Notes: generated by a model from the letters alone, not told the origin. A DNA stretch of 64,000 nt from Cyanoderma ruficeps (GCA_008694505.1 VZDJ01004378.1:13312898-13376897); one strand, 5' to 3'. Shown: positions 49,141-61,502, counted from the stretch's first letter. Numbers and translations are program-made.

Positions 49141-52100
49141 AAACGTAGACAATGTGTAGCTGAATTTTTCACCACAAATTTTTGACCTTTTCTGGCCAAT
49201 GACAAGGCTGAAGAAGAACACAGACCTGTGGATAAGAGATTCTCATGAATATGTAAATATCCACGTTCTTCAGGGAAAGAGTATTTTCAAATTTAAAAGC
49301 CAATTTTTTTCATTTTTAAATATCTCCTGCAAAGTAATATAAACTATATTATTTTCTTAAGCTTCTGACACCACAAATCTCTTTCTCTATTTTTACATCC
49401 AGATTTTTATATGTTATTGTTATAGCAAGCATAAGGAAGAAATCCCAATCTGTCATCCTTAAATTATAGGAATGAGGACACCAACAGCATCACTTTTGAG
49501 CAGCTTCTTAAAACATCCTTTAAAAATTCCAGAAGTCTCTGCTTGACAGAATATTACACACAGAGGTAGAAGAAGAGGATTAAATGAAAATTGTTTGAGA
49601 ATAATGAGGGAGTGATGAGTATGATTTCTAGGTACCATTTCTACCTATCATTTTTTACTCCTGCAATTTTGTTTGAATTGCAAAATTTGCATTTTGCATT
49701 GAAATTTATTTGAAGTCTCACATTTTTACAAGGAGACACTGATTTCTTTTACTGATTAGCTAAAGTGACTTGGTGTCACAAATCATACTTTATGCCTGGT
49801 ACAGGCCCTTTACACTGTATCTTCCACTTCTATAATTTTCTCATTGGTAAAAATTGTGTTGCTTTTCTTTTGACAAGATTATGGAGCCTGGAGAATAAAA
49901 AAAAAAATCAGTTGCAAAACCACCCCATTTATACCCATCTGTTTTTCTTGTTCACAATGCAGGAATCTCAGACATTTTTCTCATATGTTATCCTTTTTAA
50001 TAGTTCCACAACAAGAATTGCTACTGCTTTCATCAGAGAAAAAAACATTCTGAAAGATCCTCAAGATCAAAAAATAGTTTCAAATGTGTGGCCTGTATTT
50101 GACATTGCTGCATTTTTTTCTAGATACATTTTCTCTGTTTATATTCTAAGAAATAGCTTGCCTCACTGCTATTTAGAGCAAGCAGAGATTTGTAGACCAT
50201 TCTTGAAATAGACAGACAGGAAATTGGGCTAGATTTACAGTATGCTGAACTCTATGAACCATCCAAACCTGCAATAGCATGAACTAATTTCTGCTAGCTC
50301 TGCTCCTGCCCTTTTATGTTCTAGCTGCACTTGCAGGACTGGAGCGGCACATAACCCGTCATCAATATTGCTTTCTCTCTTTCAGACAAAAATCTTACAA
50401 GGAATAAATTCACAGGAATTTTTTAGTGCCATCAAAATAGGCCTGTTATATCCTACATACATCGTGTAATCTCAGCTGAGGGCCTGTATTTAGTGTAAAG
50501 CACTGTATCCTGCTGCTGAAGTACTTTCACAATAATGCAGTAGTTCAGGTTGAGAATTAGCAAGACAGCTGGACACATGCAGAAGGTTTATAAAGGTTTT
50601 ACACTATTAAAAATAATTCAAAAGCTGTAATACAATTTAGACTTGGTTAGATTAGAAACTTTTTTTACTTTACCTAATTTAGTTAGTTCCAAGTTAAAAG
50701 GAATAATTTGAATTTTTCTACCTGTTCTTTCCTGTGTAACTGAAATGGGGCTTATCAAAGAAGATGAAGTGAAATCCACTGAATCTTTGCCATCACATTT
50801 TACTGGTTATTGGGCTGGAAAAAGAACACCACCACACACAGAATAGCTATGAAATATATGAAATACACCTGTCTTCTGTTTGTGCAATTCCTTACCCTCT
50901 GTTTCTGTGTAGTAGAACAATATTGCACTTATTTGTTCTTTATTTTTGAAACATCTTTGGAGCCAGGTAACCTTTGAGTTTCTGTTACTTTTTTCTACCT
51001 CCTTGTACTACAAGTACAGTCTGTCACTAAAACTGACTTTCATCTCTGAAAACCACTAAAATAAACTGCCCTTCTGCTGTGCGAACAGGTTGTTTATTTG
51101 ATGCTGCCTGACTTTATTGTTTCATAAAACTTTGATTTGCCCAGCTTCACTTCTCTGACTGTCTGCAGGAAGTGTAAGGGTCAGCAGCAGCAGTATTGCA
51201 ACTAGACAATAACAGTAGGAACAGGTATTGCCAACAGGTCTGTAAGGAACTGCAAGCAAGAGCACTCACCTGTGATAGTTACAATGGAGAAAGGAGGAGC
51301 CCTGACTTTACAATGATGAGAGTCTTGTAAATGGCTTTACAAGAGAGTCGCCTGTGTGAGTCCCACAAATGATGTTTTCTTCTGATAATTGAGAAATTTA
51401 AATTATTTCCAAAGCAGGGATGTTGTTAGGAGCTTCTGTCAACAAACTCACTTTAAGTGAATAAATAATGGCAGTAAGAGATTTTTAATTTCCTAATCAC
51501 ACTGTGATCTCACATTGTTTGTAACTTTCTTAGCTAAATTAGATACTATGGTTGTCTATAAAAAATAATTCCATGTCTATAGTAGGGGTTCATTTAATGA
51601 AGAAAATACATTTAATGAAACTTGAAATTGGTTTAAATTACTTTTTCTTTTTCAAAAATAAAAGGATTTTCTGTATGCAACTTAAAAAACAACATTAAAT
51701 AGCAATATCATATGACATAGGACATCAGCAACAGAGAAATCAGCTGAAAATTTTCTGAGTAGATTACCAACAAACCATGAGTTGAGGATTGTTTAAACAA
51801 TCCTTCCAATAAGATACATAACATTCAAAAAAAGCCTAATCAAATAAATTATTACATGAAACCAGAAGTGGATTCACTGGTAGATATATCTACTAAAATT
51901 ATTGAAGAATTTTTGCCATTAAAAGATGAAGCAATGTGCTGAAAGAAGAAAAAATTATTAAAGGAACAGAGAGCTGATTTATGTCAATTTAAAAAGACAA
52001 GAAATCTGTCAGGACTGATAAAATATTTTCCTCTTCTAGTGAGAAATGGAAAGCTGTGGCTTAGATTCTGCTCAGTATAACTGCTCTGTGGGTGTTAATT

Positions 52101-52327
52101 TTTCTAATTATGATTCATTATCAATAAAGGAATGAGTAGAAGACCAAATGAAAGACTTTCTGATCTAAGATATGGACAGGAATTACATGTTCTTTGAAAT
52201 TTTTCAGGTGGATATACAGGATTAGAACCAGAGTGGAGGATGACTGGATCTCCACCAATGGTATGAGTTTTTGTTCAAAAGACCCCTAAACCTCCCACCA
52301 TTTTTTAGGAATAGTTTGATGTTTTGT
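49141..52327. other. Unique AT-rich non-coding DNA
   Basis: No recognisable gene or repeat. The 148-codon frame at 49765-50211 (plus) has no domain I recognise and crosses an A10 run, so I treat it as chance. Confidence 0.5.
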
Positions 52328-52344
52328 AATTATTATTATTATTA
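52328..52344. repeat. (ATT)n microsatellite
   Basis: About five and a half ATT units in a perfect array. Confidence 0.9.
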
Positions 52345-52410
52345 GCTCAACAGATAAGAAAACTAGATTTTGGCCATATGGCTTCATAGAAATTCAGGAG
52401 ATATTGGACT

Positions 52411-52431
52411 GAGAGACAGAGAGAGAGAGAG
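52411..52431. repeat. (GA)n microsatellite
   Basis: A GA dinucleotide array with one C substitution (GAGAGACAGAGAGAGAGAGA). Confidence 0.9.
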
Positions 52432-52627
52432 CAAGCATGTCCAACATTTTGCACATGGCTTTGGCTTGGTTTTCTCTCATGTCCTGATGTCTTTCAGCAG
52501 TTATTCAATTTTCATGAGAACCAGTGCCTCCTGGGTCTGTCACCCAGGGCTGTGCTTGCAGCCAGATGGTTGGCTGTTACAGAGCAGCCTGACAGAGCTG
52601 CTTCAATGCAGAAAGCCTAGAGCTCCG

Positions 52628-52669
52628 CCTTGCCTTGCCTTGCCTTGNGCCTTGCCTTGCCTTGCCTTC
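52628..52669 (+). repeat. (CCTTG)n pentanucleotide microsatellite with an N
   Basis: About four CCTTG units, an undetermined base at 52648 followed by an extra G, then about three and a half more units. The units either side of the N are out of register by two bases, so the true copy number is uncertain. The downstream flank continues as a CT-rich tail (CCCTTCTCTTCCTTCC). It lies inside a 119-codon open frame at 52370-52729, which is held open only by this repeat. Confidence 0.95.
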
Positions 52670-55600
52670 ATTTCCCTTCTCTTCCTTCCTTTTATATGTA
52701 GGTATGTACCAGAGCAGGTTCAGAGCTGAACTGTTCTGTAGAAGACAGTGTGGAATTTTGTTCTTACTCAGTTAAGTATTTACCAAAGAAGTCACCATTG
52801 TCACTGGCTGGGCAGGATGATGGGATGGTTCTCATGGCTTCTGAAATTCCTCTTCAAGATGCCAACCTTAAAGACCTGCCACAGTCTTTTATATTCTTAA
52901 TATTTTCTCTCTTTTCTCAAAGTCCTGGGCAAAAAGCACAACTTTTAATTTTACAAGCAACATTGCTAGACCTTTTAGAATTTTTTTTATTATGTTCTTT
53001 TAAAATATGCTACTCTGTTATTTTGATACTATTTCGCTCTCATTTCTGTACAGCTGCTGCACAATGAAATTTTAATTCCTTTTGCAGGTTAGTCTTTATT
53101 ATTATAAACAGAGTTGACAGACTTTAAATATTTTTCCCAGTTTGCACATTAAATGCATTTAAACACATTTTAATGTCGTACAGAAATGTGTTTAGATTGC
53201 CTGTGGTTTTGCTTGTCTATCAATGAAATGCTACTTAAATATGTTTAAATTAGTTTAAATGCACACACATGCTTCCTGGAAGGGAAATTTCAGAAATCTC
53301 TTGTTTAACAATTCAGATGTATTTTATAGCTACAAATTCATATTTTCATTGCAAAAAGGTGTGCTTCTTAATTAAAATACTTGAAATAAAAAATTATGTA
53401 TTTATGGTAAGTTCAGAAGATAGAAGTCAGGAAAAAATCTTTAATAGATCTTCTCAGGGAACATATTTTAGCTAGAAAAGTCTAATATTTAGAGTCCATT
53501 CTTGATAATGATTTAAAGCTAGGATGTATAAAATGGATCAGAATAGCACAGAAAAAATCCTTGAGTCTGATCTCTGCATTATCCAAGATCACTGATTATA
53601 TTGGACTTTTAATCTCCGATGTCTACAGTTTTGCTATAGGGAATCTATTCTGCCATTTGCTTGATGCAATTGTGTTGGAAGATCCTCTACTAATGAAAGT
53701 GAAAAGAAAGGGCAAAGAAAACTACAGTAGTAATACTGCTAACAACAGCAGCAACCATAATAATAAAACTAGATAAAGACTCTTCTTGAGGAAGTCCTGA
53801 TGCAATTGGATAAGAGCAGTACATGATATTCTTCCTGAATGTTTGCCATCTTTACAGAGATAGCAAAGTTCAGAGCTCTTTTACTTCTCTCTGCTGTTGC
53901 ATTATTTTATCACATGCTGTGTTTGACAACCTTTGAAGCCAGAAGACAAATCTACAAAGCATGAATAATGAATATAGATTTTTTTTTAATGTTTAAGAGC
54001 AACCTACTTCCTCTGGTGACTGGGCATGCTGCAGGTGGATGATAATTTAAAACCCATAAAATTTACATAATTACCAGTTATAGGGCTGCATTGGTAAACA
54101 TTTCAGTTTTTGCTTCTGCAATTAGAAGTGTAAAAACAGCTGTTTAAAAAAAATCTGTGATTATCACAGTTAATTAATTTATGTGAAAGACAGAAAGATA
54201 ACCAAAGCTGATTTGTGTCTCAGAGAATTTGCAAAACTATTCTATATGCACTGCAAAATTACAGTGGCAATGATATACAGAATCTTGACGGATGCAACCA
54301 CAATACGGTTCTTATTTTGAGGTAGAGGAATACACCTCAGACTGAAGGAATGACATCAATGAGAATATAACAAATATTTACTGTGAGCAGTATTTTAACA
54401 TCACTTCTTTGTCAGAAAAGGGAAAGGCTGTATTCCTTTGGGTATACAGGTGCGTGCTTTAACCATGCTTTTGTTCTATTTAATATTTCCCCTTCATTAT
54501 CTTGATTGTCAAAATAGTGAAAATATCTATTCATAAGAACACATTCAGCAATTATTTATTCCTAAACCCAAACTCCATAACATGAGCAGTATCTTGTCTC
54601 CCCGGAGAAAGGTTTAGAAGTTTTCAAAGAAAGCACCTGTGTCCTAGAAAAGGTTCATTCATTAGTGCCAGGAGGAAAACAACCCTGCTTTCTCATACCC
54701 TGTAATCCTAGTAAGTACCTAGCTGCCAAAAAGCAGCATGTAGAAGACATAATGAAATGTGGATGATCTAGGAAAAAGAAAGTTGTAATTAGCAGTAATT
54801 ATGGTGTTTACAAATTGCAAAGCACAAGAAAGTTGTAGATTCAGAAATCCAAATATTTCTCTCTGCCTGCTTTAGTATTTAAACAGTATCCAGCCAAAAT
54901 CCATTTTTTGTCATACGATCTATAAGTAGGACAGGATAGCATGAGAAGAATCCTGTGGAAGGCTCCCTGTTAACTTTGATTTCTCTCTTTTCTCAGCCAT
55001 AGGGAGAGCAGAGGAACTATGTGGAGTTTAACTCTCCAAAGAGGTGAGTCAACTAAGCTTTACAATGTATTTTATTTAATTTTTAAATGAATCAATTATC
55101 AATTAGAAAACACTCTACATTTACACACAAAGCAGCAGTCTCTCAGGTTGGATTTCTATTGTACCCAGGGCAGCTTACTGAGTTTCAGAATTTTCACCAC
55201 CCTTTTAAAAAGCCTCTCATTTTCACTGTGGTTTTTTTTAAATCTCATGAACTTTATAAAGGATGTGCAACTTTTGTCACTAATCTCAAAGTTCTTTGGT
55301 GATAAAACCTGCAGGGTTGGTTCCTCTGCTCCTTGAGGTGCCCAGTGCCAGCCTGTTGTATTTGAGTGACGCTGGCTGCAGCGTACTTCACAGCCACCAC
55401 AGTCCTATTACCCTCAAAAAGTCTGCTGCAGCCATCACTGCCTAGGAGCACCTACTCTGGGGTTTCTGGAGAGTGAAAATTTCATACATAAGAAAGAAAG
55501 GATGATTTAGAGTAAGTCATGCTCTAAAAGACAGCAAATACATGTGTAGCTGATGTAAGCCGGGGAAACATTAAATAAGAAAGAATCAACAGAAAATTAT

Positions 55601-56410
55601 GATTAAAATAATATATATGTCAAATATTTACCCCTTACAGAAGTAAAACTGTCACTGCATTTTCAGAATCCTAGCCTTTTAGATTTATAACTACTTCTAA
55701 ATATCTAGAGGTTTTGAAATTTATCAAAATATTGTATTGAATATTAATTAGGATAGGGCTTCAATAAGGTCCACTGTGGTTTACTAGGTAAAAAAGTTAC
55801 CATCACTTATTTTTATTAATTACATTAATTTCTAAGATATACTGATACTTTGTTCATTTCTGATGCGAAGTTGATAAATCTGTTTCAAGCTGATAAAGGA
55901 ACAGGAGGGTCAGAGGTAATTAAAAGGAAACAAGGATTCATGAGAACATTAGAGGATTCATGAGCTTCTTTATATTGTATTAAATAATAATAATTTCAGA
56001 CACAGTAATTGAATATGTCACTAGCCATGCGTGGTTTTTGATACATCAATTAAAAGTCAGATAACATGCTTCATGGAAAATAAAAGCAAAACAGATATCA
56101 AAGGAAGAAAGGTAAATATTCAATTAAAGACTAAGTGTAAACTTCTTTCCAGAAGATTGAGAAGAAAAAAAAATCTGTCCTCACTCCCACTAAGTGAGAA
56201 CAGAATGTCTTTAGCATAAATTGTCTTGGAAATCTTCATAGTATGTGGATCTCAGATTTTGAGGATTCTCATGCTGATTTGATGAGAGAGGTTGTTATTA
56301 TTCTTTGGTGAAAAGCTTATTTATTCAACCATAAAACTGTAACAGTTTTTTTTCCGTCAGTAGGGGTTAAAACATGGCTAAACAAATGGATTGCAATCTG
56401 TGGGATACGC
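52670..56410. other. Unique AT-rich non-coding DNA
   Basis: No recognisable gene or mobile element. The patch 55310-55450 is GC-richer but I cannot assign it. The small frames here have no domain I recognise. Confidence 0.5.
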
Positions 56411-56682
56411 TGTCCTGGTTTCAGCTACCACAGAGTTAATTTCTCCTCAGTAGCTGTTACAGTGCTGTGCTTTTGGATTTGGAATGAGGATGGTGTTGGT
56501 AACATATTGTAGTTTTGATTTTTTCCTGAGTCATTTTTAGCCTAATTCAATGACTTTTTTTTCTTGTCCCATGCTCTGCCAGTGAGGAGGTACACAATGG
56601 AAACTGGGACAGAGCACAGCTGGGACAGGTGACCTGAACCGACCAAAGGAATATTCCACACCATAGAATGCCATGCTCAGAA

Positions 56683-56688
56683 TATAAA
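56683..56688 (+). promoter_or_regulatory. TATA box of the LTR
   Basis: TATAAA within CTCAGAATATAAAGTGAGG, in the position expected for the U3 promoter of this LTR and about 150 bases before its AATAAA signal. Confidence 0.65.
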
Positions 56689-56835
56689 GTGAGGAGTTAC
56701 CTGATGTGGGTTTGGAAAGGGGGTTTTGGCATTGGTCAGTGGGTACTGAGCAGTTGCATTGGACATCACTTGTTTATTCATTTTTATTATCATTATATTT
56801 TACCATTATTATTGTGTTTTACTTTATTTTCAATT

Positions 56836-56841
56836 AATAAA
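56836..56841 (+). promoter_or_regulatory. Polyadenylation signal of the LTR
   Basis: AATAAA in TTCAATTAATAAACTGTTC, at the place where the family carries its R-region poly(A) signal. Confidence 0.65.
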
Positions 56842-57133
56842 CTGTTCTTAGCATAAAAGTTTTATTTTGATTCCCCTCCCCGTTCCACTGTGGTGGGAGT
56901 TGGGAGGAGAGAGGGGGTTGAGTGAGAGGCTGTGTGGTGCTTAGTTTCCATGGCTTTTGACCATGATGTATACTTAATGAAGAACAAGAGCAATATTAAA
57001 TAGAATATTATCAAACTGCAAGACTTTATTTATTTATTTTCATAAAATAGAAATGCTGTGCTTCCTCCTGCTTGAAACCACATTTTCTTATCTCTCTAAA
57101 GATTTCCTCATTTTTGACAAACATTGGGGTGCT

Positions 57134-57180
57134 TTGAACCATCGGTTCAAAACCAATGATTTTTAACCATTGGTTCAAGA
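57134..57180. repeat. Paired near-palindromes at the 3' end of a CR1
   Basis: Two near-copies of a near-palindrome, TTGAACCATCGGTTCAA (57134-57150) and TAACCATTGGTTCAA (57165-57179), flank AACCAATG (57151-57158), which also pairs with CATTGGTT (57168-57175). They sit where the octamer tail of the adjoining minus-strand CR1 should be. They may be a degenerated tail or a local duplication. Confidence 0.7.
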
Positions 57181-57768
57181 TTGGAAGTGACATTGAAAGG
57201 GGATCATGTAATTTAGGCCTCTACACAAAGCAGGGGTGACTTCAAGGTAAGGTAAGATTGCTCAGGGCTGTGCGTGGTCAAGTACTGAGTTATTTCCAAG
57301 ATTAGGTGTTGTACTGCTCTTCTGGGCACCCATCCCTGTCCTTGGCTACCCTCACTGTCACTGTTCTTTGCAGTTAGATTTAGTTTCCCTTGGTGCAAGT
57401 TGTGACCAGTGTATCCCCTCTTTCACTGTATACTTCTAGAAAATTTCACCTTCATTGTCTCCATAACCCCTTTTTCATAGCTGAAGACTAAACTAAGATC
57501 CTTCATTGGCTTTTTCTCCAAGCTGAACAAACCCAACATTCTCATCCTTTCCTGACATGACATGCATTTCCCCCATCCATTATTTTGGTGCCCCTGTGTT
57601 GGGTTCTCTCCAGGTCTTTTCCCCCTGTTGTATAGAGAGGGAAATGTATTCTAGTTGTGGCATCCTGAGTGCTGGATAGAGAGAAGTAATCACTTCCCTC
57701 AGCCTGCTGCCTACGATTTTGCTAATGCAGCCCAATATTCAGGAAGCTTTCATCGCCAACAGACCGGA
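57175..57768 (-). mobile_element. Degenerate CR1 LINE 3' portion
   Basis: Read on the plus strand, the landmarks of a reversed CR1 follow in order: CTACACAAAGCAGGGGTGAC, ATTGCTCAGGGCTGTGC, TACCCTCACTGTCACTG, TTCCCTTGGTGCAAGTTGTG with ACC, TTTCTCCAAGCTGAACAAAC and CCAACATTCTCATCCTTTCC, CTCTCCAGGTC, and AATCACTTCCCTCAGCCTGC followed by TGCCTACGATTTTGCTAATG and CAGCCCA. About 590 bases of the ORF2 3' part and 3' region remain, with many substitutions and indels, so it is older than the copies at 24082 and 61503. It begins about 200 bases after the LTR at 56411. Confidence 0.88.
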
Positions 57769-59512
57769 CTAATTTTCTGTTTAACTGGATTTTCTATGTA
57801 GTCAGAATTCAACTTTTCAGTTATCACAGGAGACTTGCTGGAACTGTTACTTAAATACCTTAATTTCTATAACATTAAGCAAGTAAAGAATAGAGGAAAG
57901 AGTATTCATGTGCTTCCTACTAAAAATGTTTCCCCATTATTAGACACATATATATTTATTTTGTGGTTTGAACATCCATTGGAATTATTGAGCATAACCA
58001 TCAGCTCTCAGTTTACACAAAGTATGCATTCATTCCTTTATGGAATCTGGTGATGGAAACAAAAACAGACTCCACCCAAAACACAGATACTTATCAAGAG
58101 GTGAGATAATTCATAATCTGAAATTTTATTGGTAGCTAGAAAGTATGTGAAAAAGAAGTATCAGATATAAGAGCAAAGCCACAAGAGGAGCAGCAAAGAT
58201 GAAAGCAAAGATCCAATAAGTATATATGACAGAGAAAGGCCTGTACAGATATGTTGCAGTTGCTTTGTCTTGAGTGAAATTATAACAAATAAAGAGTGAG
58301 AGTAAAACCTTTAGAATATACCAAAAGCATACTACTAGAAAGGATGGCTTTTTTCCAACTGTTAGCCCTTGGTGATAAATATATCCCTATTTGGTTTTCA
58401 TCAGTATTAGGAAGACATAACTTTTATGGAAAAAAGTAGTTCTTTTTATAGTGTAAAGCCTCTCAAGTGTCTAATTTGCTTGAGGAGCAAATAGCTTTAC
58501 GACTTAACAGATGGTGAGATTCGAGGAGAATCTACACATGAAAATGTACCAATCTAAGTGGCCATGTACTACCACTGTACAAATACACTGCTCCAAGGAA
58601 CTTGGTTGTAAGCAGATGGTTTGGTTAGAGTAACAGCCTTCAACTTATAATCTTAAATTGATGAGTGGTTCATACAGGTATTTTTAATAACGCTAAAAAT
58701 TCTTAAAGCTAGATTGACATAAGGATCTGGGGTTGAAGAGCCTACACCAGAAGTCTGATATAATTGCTAGCCAGTATCAATTTATGCCCTTTGACTGCAG
58801 AAGACAATAGAGCAATGAACACAGACATAGCTGTCTAGGCTTGGTCAGATTAATTAGATACATGAATGAAGTCACTCAGTGACTTGTCTGGAAAGAATGC
58901 TGTTTCCTTCTACTGAAAATTAAGTCCCTTTCTGCTTAGATAGTGAGGAAGTGTTACATATATCCTCAAGGTGATAAGGTTTAGTGTCTAAGACATCCAG
59001 TGAGCACATGTGCTGTGCAAGGGAATAGGCACATCAGTCTGACAAATATGGCTTTGGAAAAGACATAGGATCCTTGTGGTACTACATTACAACCCTTGTA
59101 TATCTGAGTTAATGGATTAGAACTCTTCTTTTTACGTGTATAGCTGTAGCACACCTATTTACAAACTGTATGCACAGGCAAGGGGAACCTTCTAAATATT
59201 CCCTCTGCTTTCCTTTACATCATGCTATAGCAATGAAGTTGAAGTGCAAGTATGAGGTTATTTAATGTTTTTGTAGAACTGAAATACTTCACCTGTCCTG
59301 TTTCTCTTGCTGCCCCTTTCCAGTCTCTGATGGGCCATGTTCATGGAACGTAAACATGAGAGTGTGCATATAAGTGAAATACCATTGTTCTAGAATGCAC
59401 CAAGTAAAGAATAAGGCTTTGCTTTATGAGTCCACAGTATTATAATCTCAAATTATGAACTAAAGTTAAAAGTACAATGCAGGGCAATTTAGAAAGGAAG
59501 GAAGGGGAGAAG
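57769..59512. other. Unique AT-rich non-coding DNA
   Basis: No recognisable gene or repeat family. Confidence 0.55.
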
Positions 59513-59564
59513 AAGGACTGTCTTTAAGGTCAGATCCAACCCAAACCATTCTGTGATTCCATGA
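59513..59564 (+). mobile_element. Short CR1 LINE 3' terminus
   Basis: GGACTGTCTTTAAGGTCAGA, TCCAACCCAAACCATTCTGT and GATTCCATG correspond to the last about 50 bases of CR1 (compare GACCTTTAAAGGTCCCTTCC, AACCCAAACTATTCTATGAT). A purine-rich GGAAGG stretch precedes it. Confidence 0.75.
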
Positions 59565-60030
59565 AAATGAACATGAAGACATGCAGAAGAGAAGCTTCTT
59601 TCCTTCCTTTCTGCATGGGTGGTGGCTCTGCACTGAATTACATGTTGGTGCTACATCCTTATACCAAGATGCATGATACAGATATGCTCATGTCAATAAC
59701 AGAAGAGCAGGGATACACCCTGACACACCTATAATCCTGTCCACTTTTCCAATTTTGGTACTTTTTAATGGTAGAGGAGCGAGTGAGAAGTTGTGGCCCC
59801 ACATACCACTGAGGGGTGTGTGATTGGCAACTGTACAGGAACTGTGCAGAGATGGAAAGTGAGGTGGTACTGGAAGACCAGACCCTGGTAGCCTGACCTT
59901 TTTTCCTCTCTGGTAACCCTTGTGACAAAAGGACTGATTGTCTTACTTAGTTGGTATGTGGGAGTTCTGTCTCTACATTTAGTATGAAATTTAAAAAACA
60001 GCCAATGCTGAGTGCTGGTATTCTAGGCTC
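59565..60030. other. Unique non-coding DNA
   Basis: No recognisable gene. A minus-strand frame of 89 codons (59659-59928) has no known domain. Confidence 0.5.
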
Positions 60031-60048
60031 TTTTTTTTTTTTTTTTTT
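60031..60048. repeat. Poly-T run
   Basis: Eighteen consecutive T residues. It could be a poly(A) tail of a minus-strand retroposon, but no source sequence is recognisable next to it apart from the possible SINE that follows. Confidence 0.9.
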
Positions 60049-60069
60049 GATATTCTCCTTCTCTGCATC

Positions 60070-60225
60070 AAGTACTGCATTGGCTGGCTATTGGCTATTT
60101 AAAACAGAGATGAGGTAACAGACATTCTTTTAAATCCATACTCTGTACTGGACCTCTGTTTCAGATGGATCTGAGTGTTGATCTCCCACCTCCTAGGTGG
60201 TTATTCTAACCACTGCACTCTGTGT
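60070..60225 (-). mobile_element. Possible ancient tRNA-derived SINE remnant
   Basis: GATCTCCCACCTCCTAGGTG followed by GTTATTCTAACCACTGCACT resembles the reversed tRNA-like head of an old amniote SINE that I remember from turtle and crocodile genomes (TCTCCCACCTCCCAGGTGAG, TGCCCTAACCACTAGGCTAT). The preceding part contains TATTGGCTATTTAAAACAGA, also a phrase I associate with that element. The match is short and from memory, and I cannot name the family. Confidence 0.45.
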
Positions 60226-61337
60226 TATAGGACCAGCAGCAGTGTTGTGAATCTACTTCCTTCATTCTTATCAAATATCTTGCCCAAACCAAGACATTTC
60301 TGCAGTGCTAAGAATTATTTCAAAATTAGGGTGTTGCTTTGAGAATCACTATTTTCCACTAATTCAATATAATTTCTAGTCCCTCAGAAACTTTATTTTT
60401 TCTTCTTTTGCCTGACAAATAGATAATTTTGCAAAGAGAGTTTCACTCAGCTGTACTAATATGGAATCTAATACTAGTCAATCTTTTGAGTCAAAATGAG
60501 TTACACTATTGCTTTGATAAATCTTATGAAGATCTAATAAAGTTAAAATTTGTACAGAACATTTTCCTTGAAGTCAAGTGCTCCATGCTGGTTCTTCAAT
60601 GCCTGTAAACATGTCTGAATAAAAAAAAATTCCAGCCACAAAGGATATCACAAAGCACTGACCAAAATCTGCTTTCATTTATGGAACTTTGACACCAGCT
60701 AGGTTGCATCTGGGCAAACAAGAGCAATGTCTTAACCTGGACTGAACTTAGCTTACTCTTTTGCAGAGGAAGATAAAATATAAGCCTTCAGAATGTCCTT
60801 CTGAGTAGAAATGTTTTAGACACTGCTTTTCCTATTGCTAGGATCATGAAATGTCTTTTCTTTAGTTTTCCCTAAGCTTATAGGTGCTAAAAAATATTAT
60901 ATTTATTATATTTATTTTTATAAAATAAAGCAAAGATTTGAATAAAATTTTAAACTCTTTTGGCTTTTTTATTAGAAATCTGAAGTATCAACAAGGTTGG
61001 AAAACTGCTTTATGTGCCTTGCTGACTTAATCTGAACCAAAATTTATTTGTGAGGAGACTAATGATTTTGAATTATATTAATGCAAATCATTATGGAGCA
61101 TATTTAAATTCAAAACCTGGGAAACATAACCACTGCTGCTTAAATCTAACACTCAAAGTAAAACGCAAAAATAGAAGTCAGAGCAAACTAAAAGAAAAAG
61201 GGAGAAAAGAGGTGCAGTTAAGCATATAGACCAAAATCAATCTGTTTGATTAATAGATTTTACCAAACTATCAAATTTGTACTTTTTTAAGCCAACAAAA
61301 CTGTCTGTAAGTTATCTGCTTAATATAAAACTGTTAC
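60226..61337. other. Unique AT-rich non-coding DNA
   Basis: No recognisable gene or repeat family. A (TTTA)-rich patch lies at about 60893-60930. Confidence 0.55.
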
Positions 61338-61361
61338 CTTATTTATTTATTTATTTATTTA
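61338..61361. repeat. (ATTT)n microsatellite
   Basis: About five and a half ATTT units. The surrounding segment is bracketed by a perfect 14-bp direct repeat, TATAAAACTGTTAC, at 61324-61337 and 61403-61416, with further degenerate ATTT words between the copies. Confidence 0.9.
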
Positions 61362-61502
61362 CTTTATTTTCATTTATTTAAACTGTAACTCTTATTTATT
61401 GTTATAAAACTGTTACTGATATGAATGAAAAAATGAATCCCAGGCAATTACAGATGTTCCGCTAAACTTTTTACCCTATTTCAAAGTACCCCTCATGAAA
61501 TA

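Larger units (their letters stand above)
56411..56968 (+). mobile_element. Endogenous retrovirus LTR, probably solo
   Basis: The sequence starts TGTCCTGGTTTCAGCTACCA and continues AGAGTTAATTTCTCCTCAGT, then AGCTGTTACAGTGCTGTG. Further on are CATGCTCTGCCAGTGAGGAG, GGAATATTCCACACCATAGA, CTCAGAATATAAAG (TATA box at 56683-56688), GAGCAGTTGCATTGGACATC with ACTTGTTT, a (TTAT)-rich block, an AATAAA signal (56836-56841) and a G/A-rich block ending GAGAGGCTGTGTGGTGCTTA. This matches the layout of an LTR family common in songbirds that starts TGTCCTGGTTTCAGC and ends near GTGGTGCTTAGTTGCC. The last about 20 bases are degraded, so the right boundary is approximate and no clear target-site duplication could be confirmed. 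No proviral coding sequence adjoins it. Confidence 0.88.

Noticed and set aside
49765..50211. 148-codon open frame on the plus strand
   Set aside because: No family character; it crosses an A10 run and has ordinary intergenic composition.
50215..50275. Possible CR1/L3 tail (TTGGGCTAGATTTACAG)
   Set aside because: Only about 12 bases resemble the LINE 3' end and nothing around them continues the match.
52370..52729. 119-codon frame across the (CCTTG)n repeat
   Set aside because: The frame is held open by a stop-free pentanucleotide repeat and contains an undetermined base.
56406..56973. Target-site duplication for the LTR at 56411
   Set aside because: Left flank TACGC and right flank TACTT share only three bases, and the right end of the LTR is degraded, so no duplication can be claimed.
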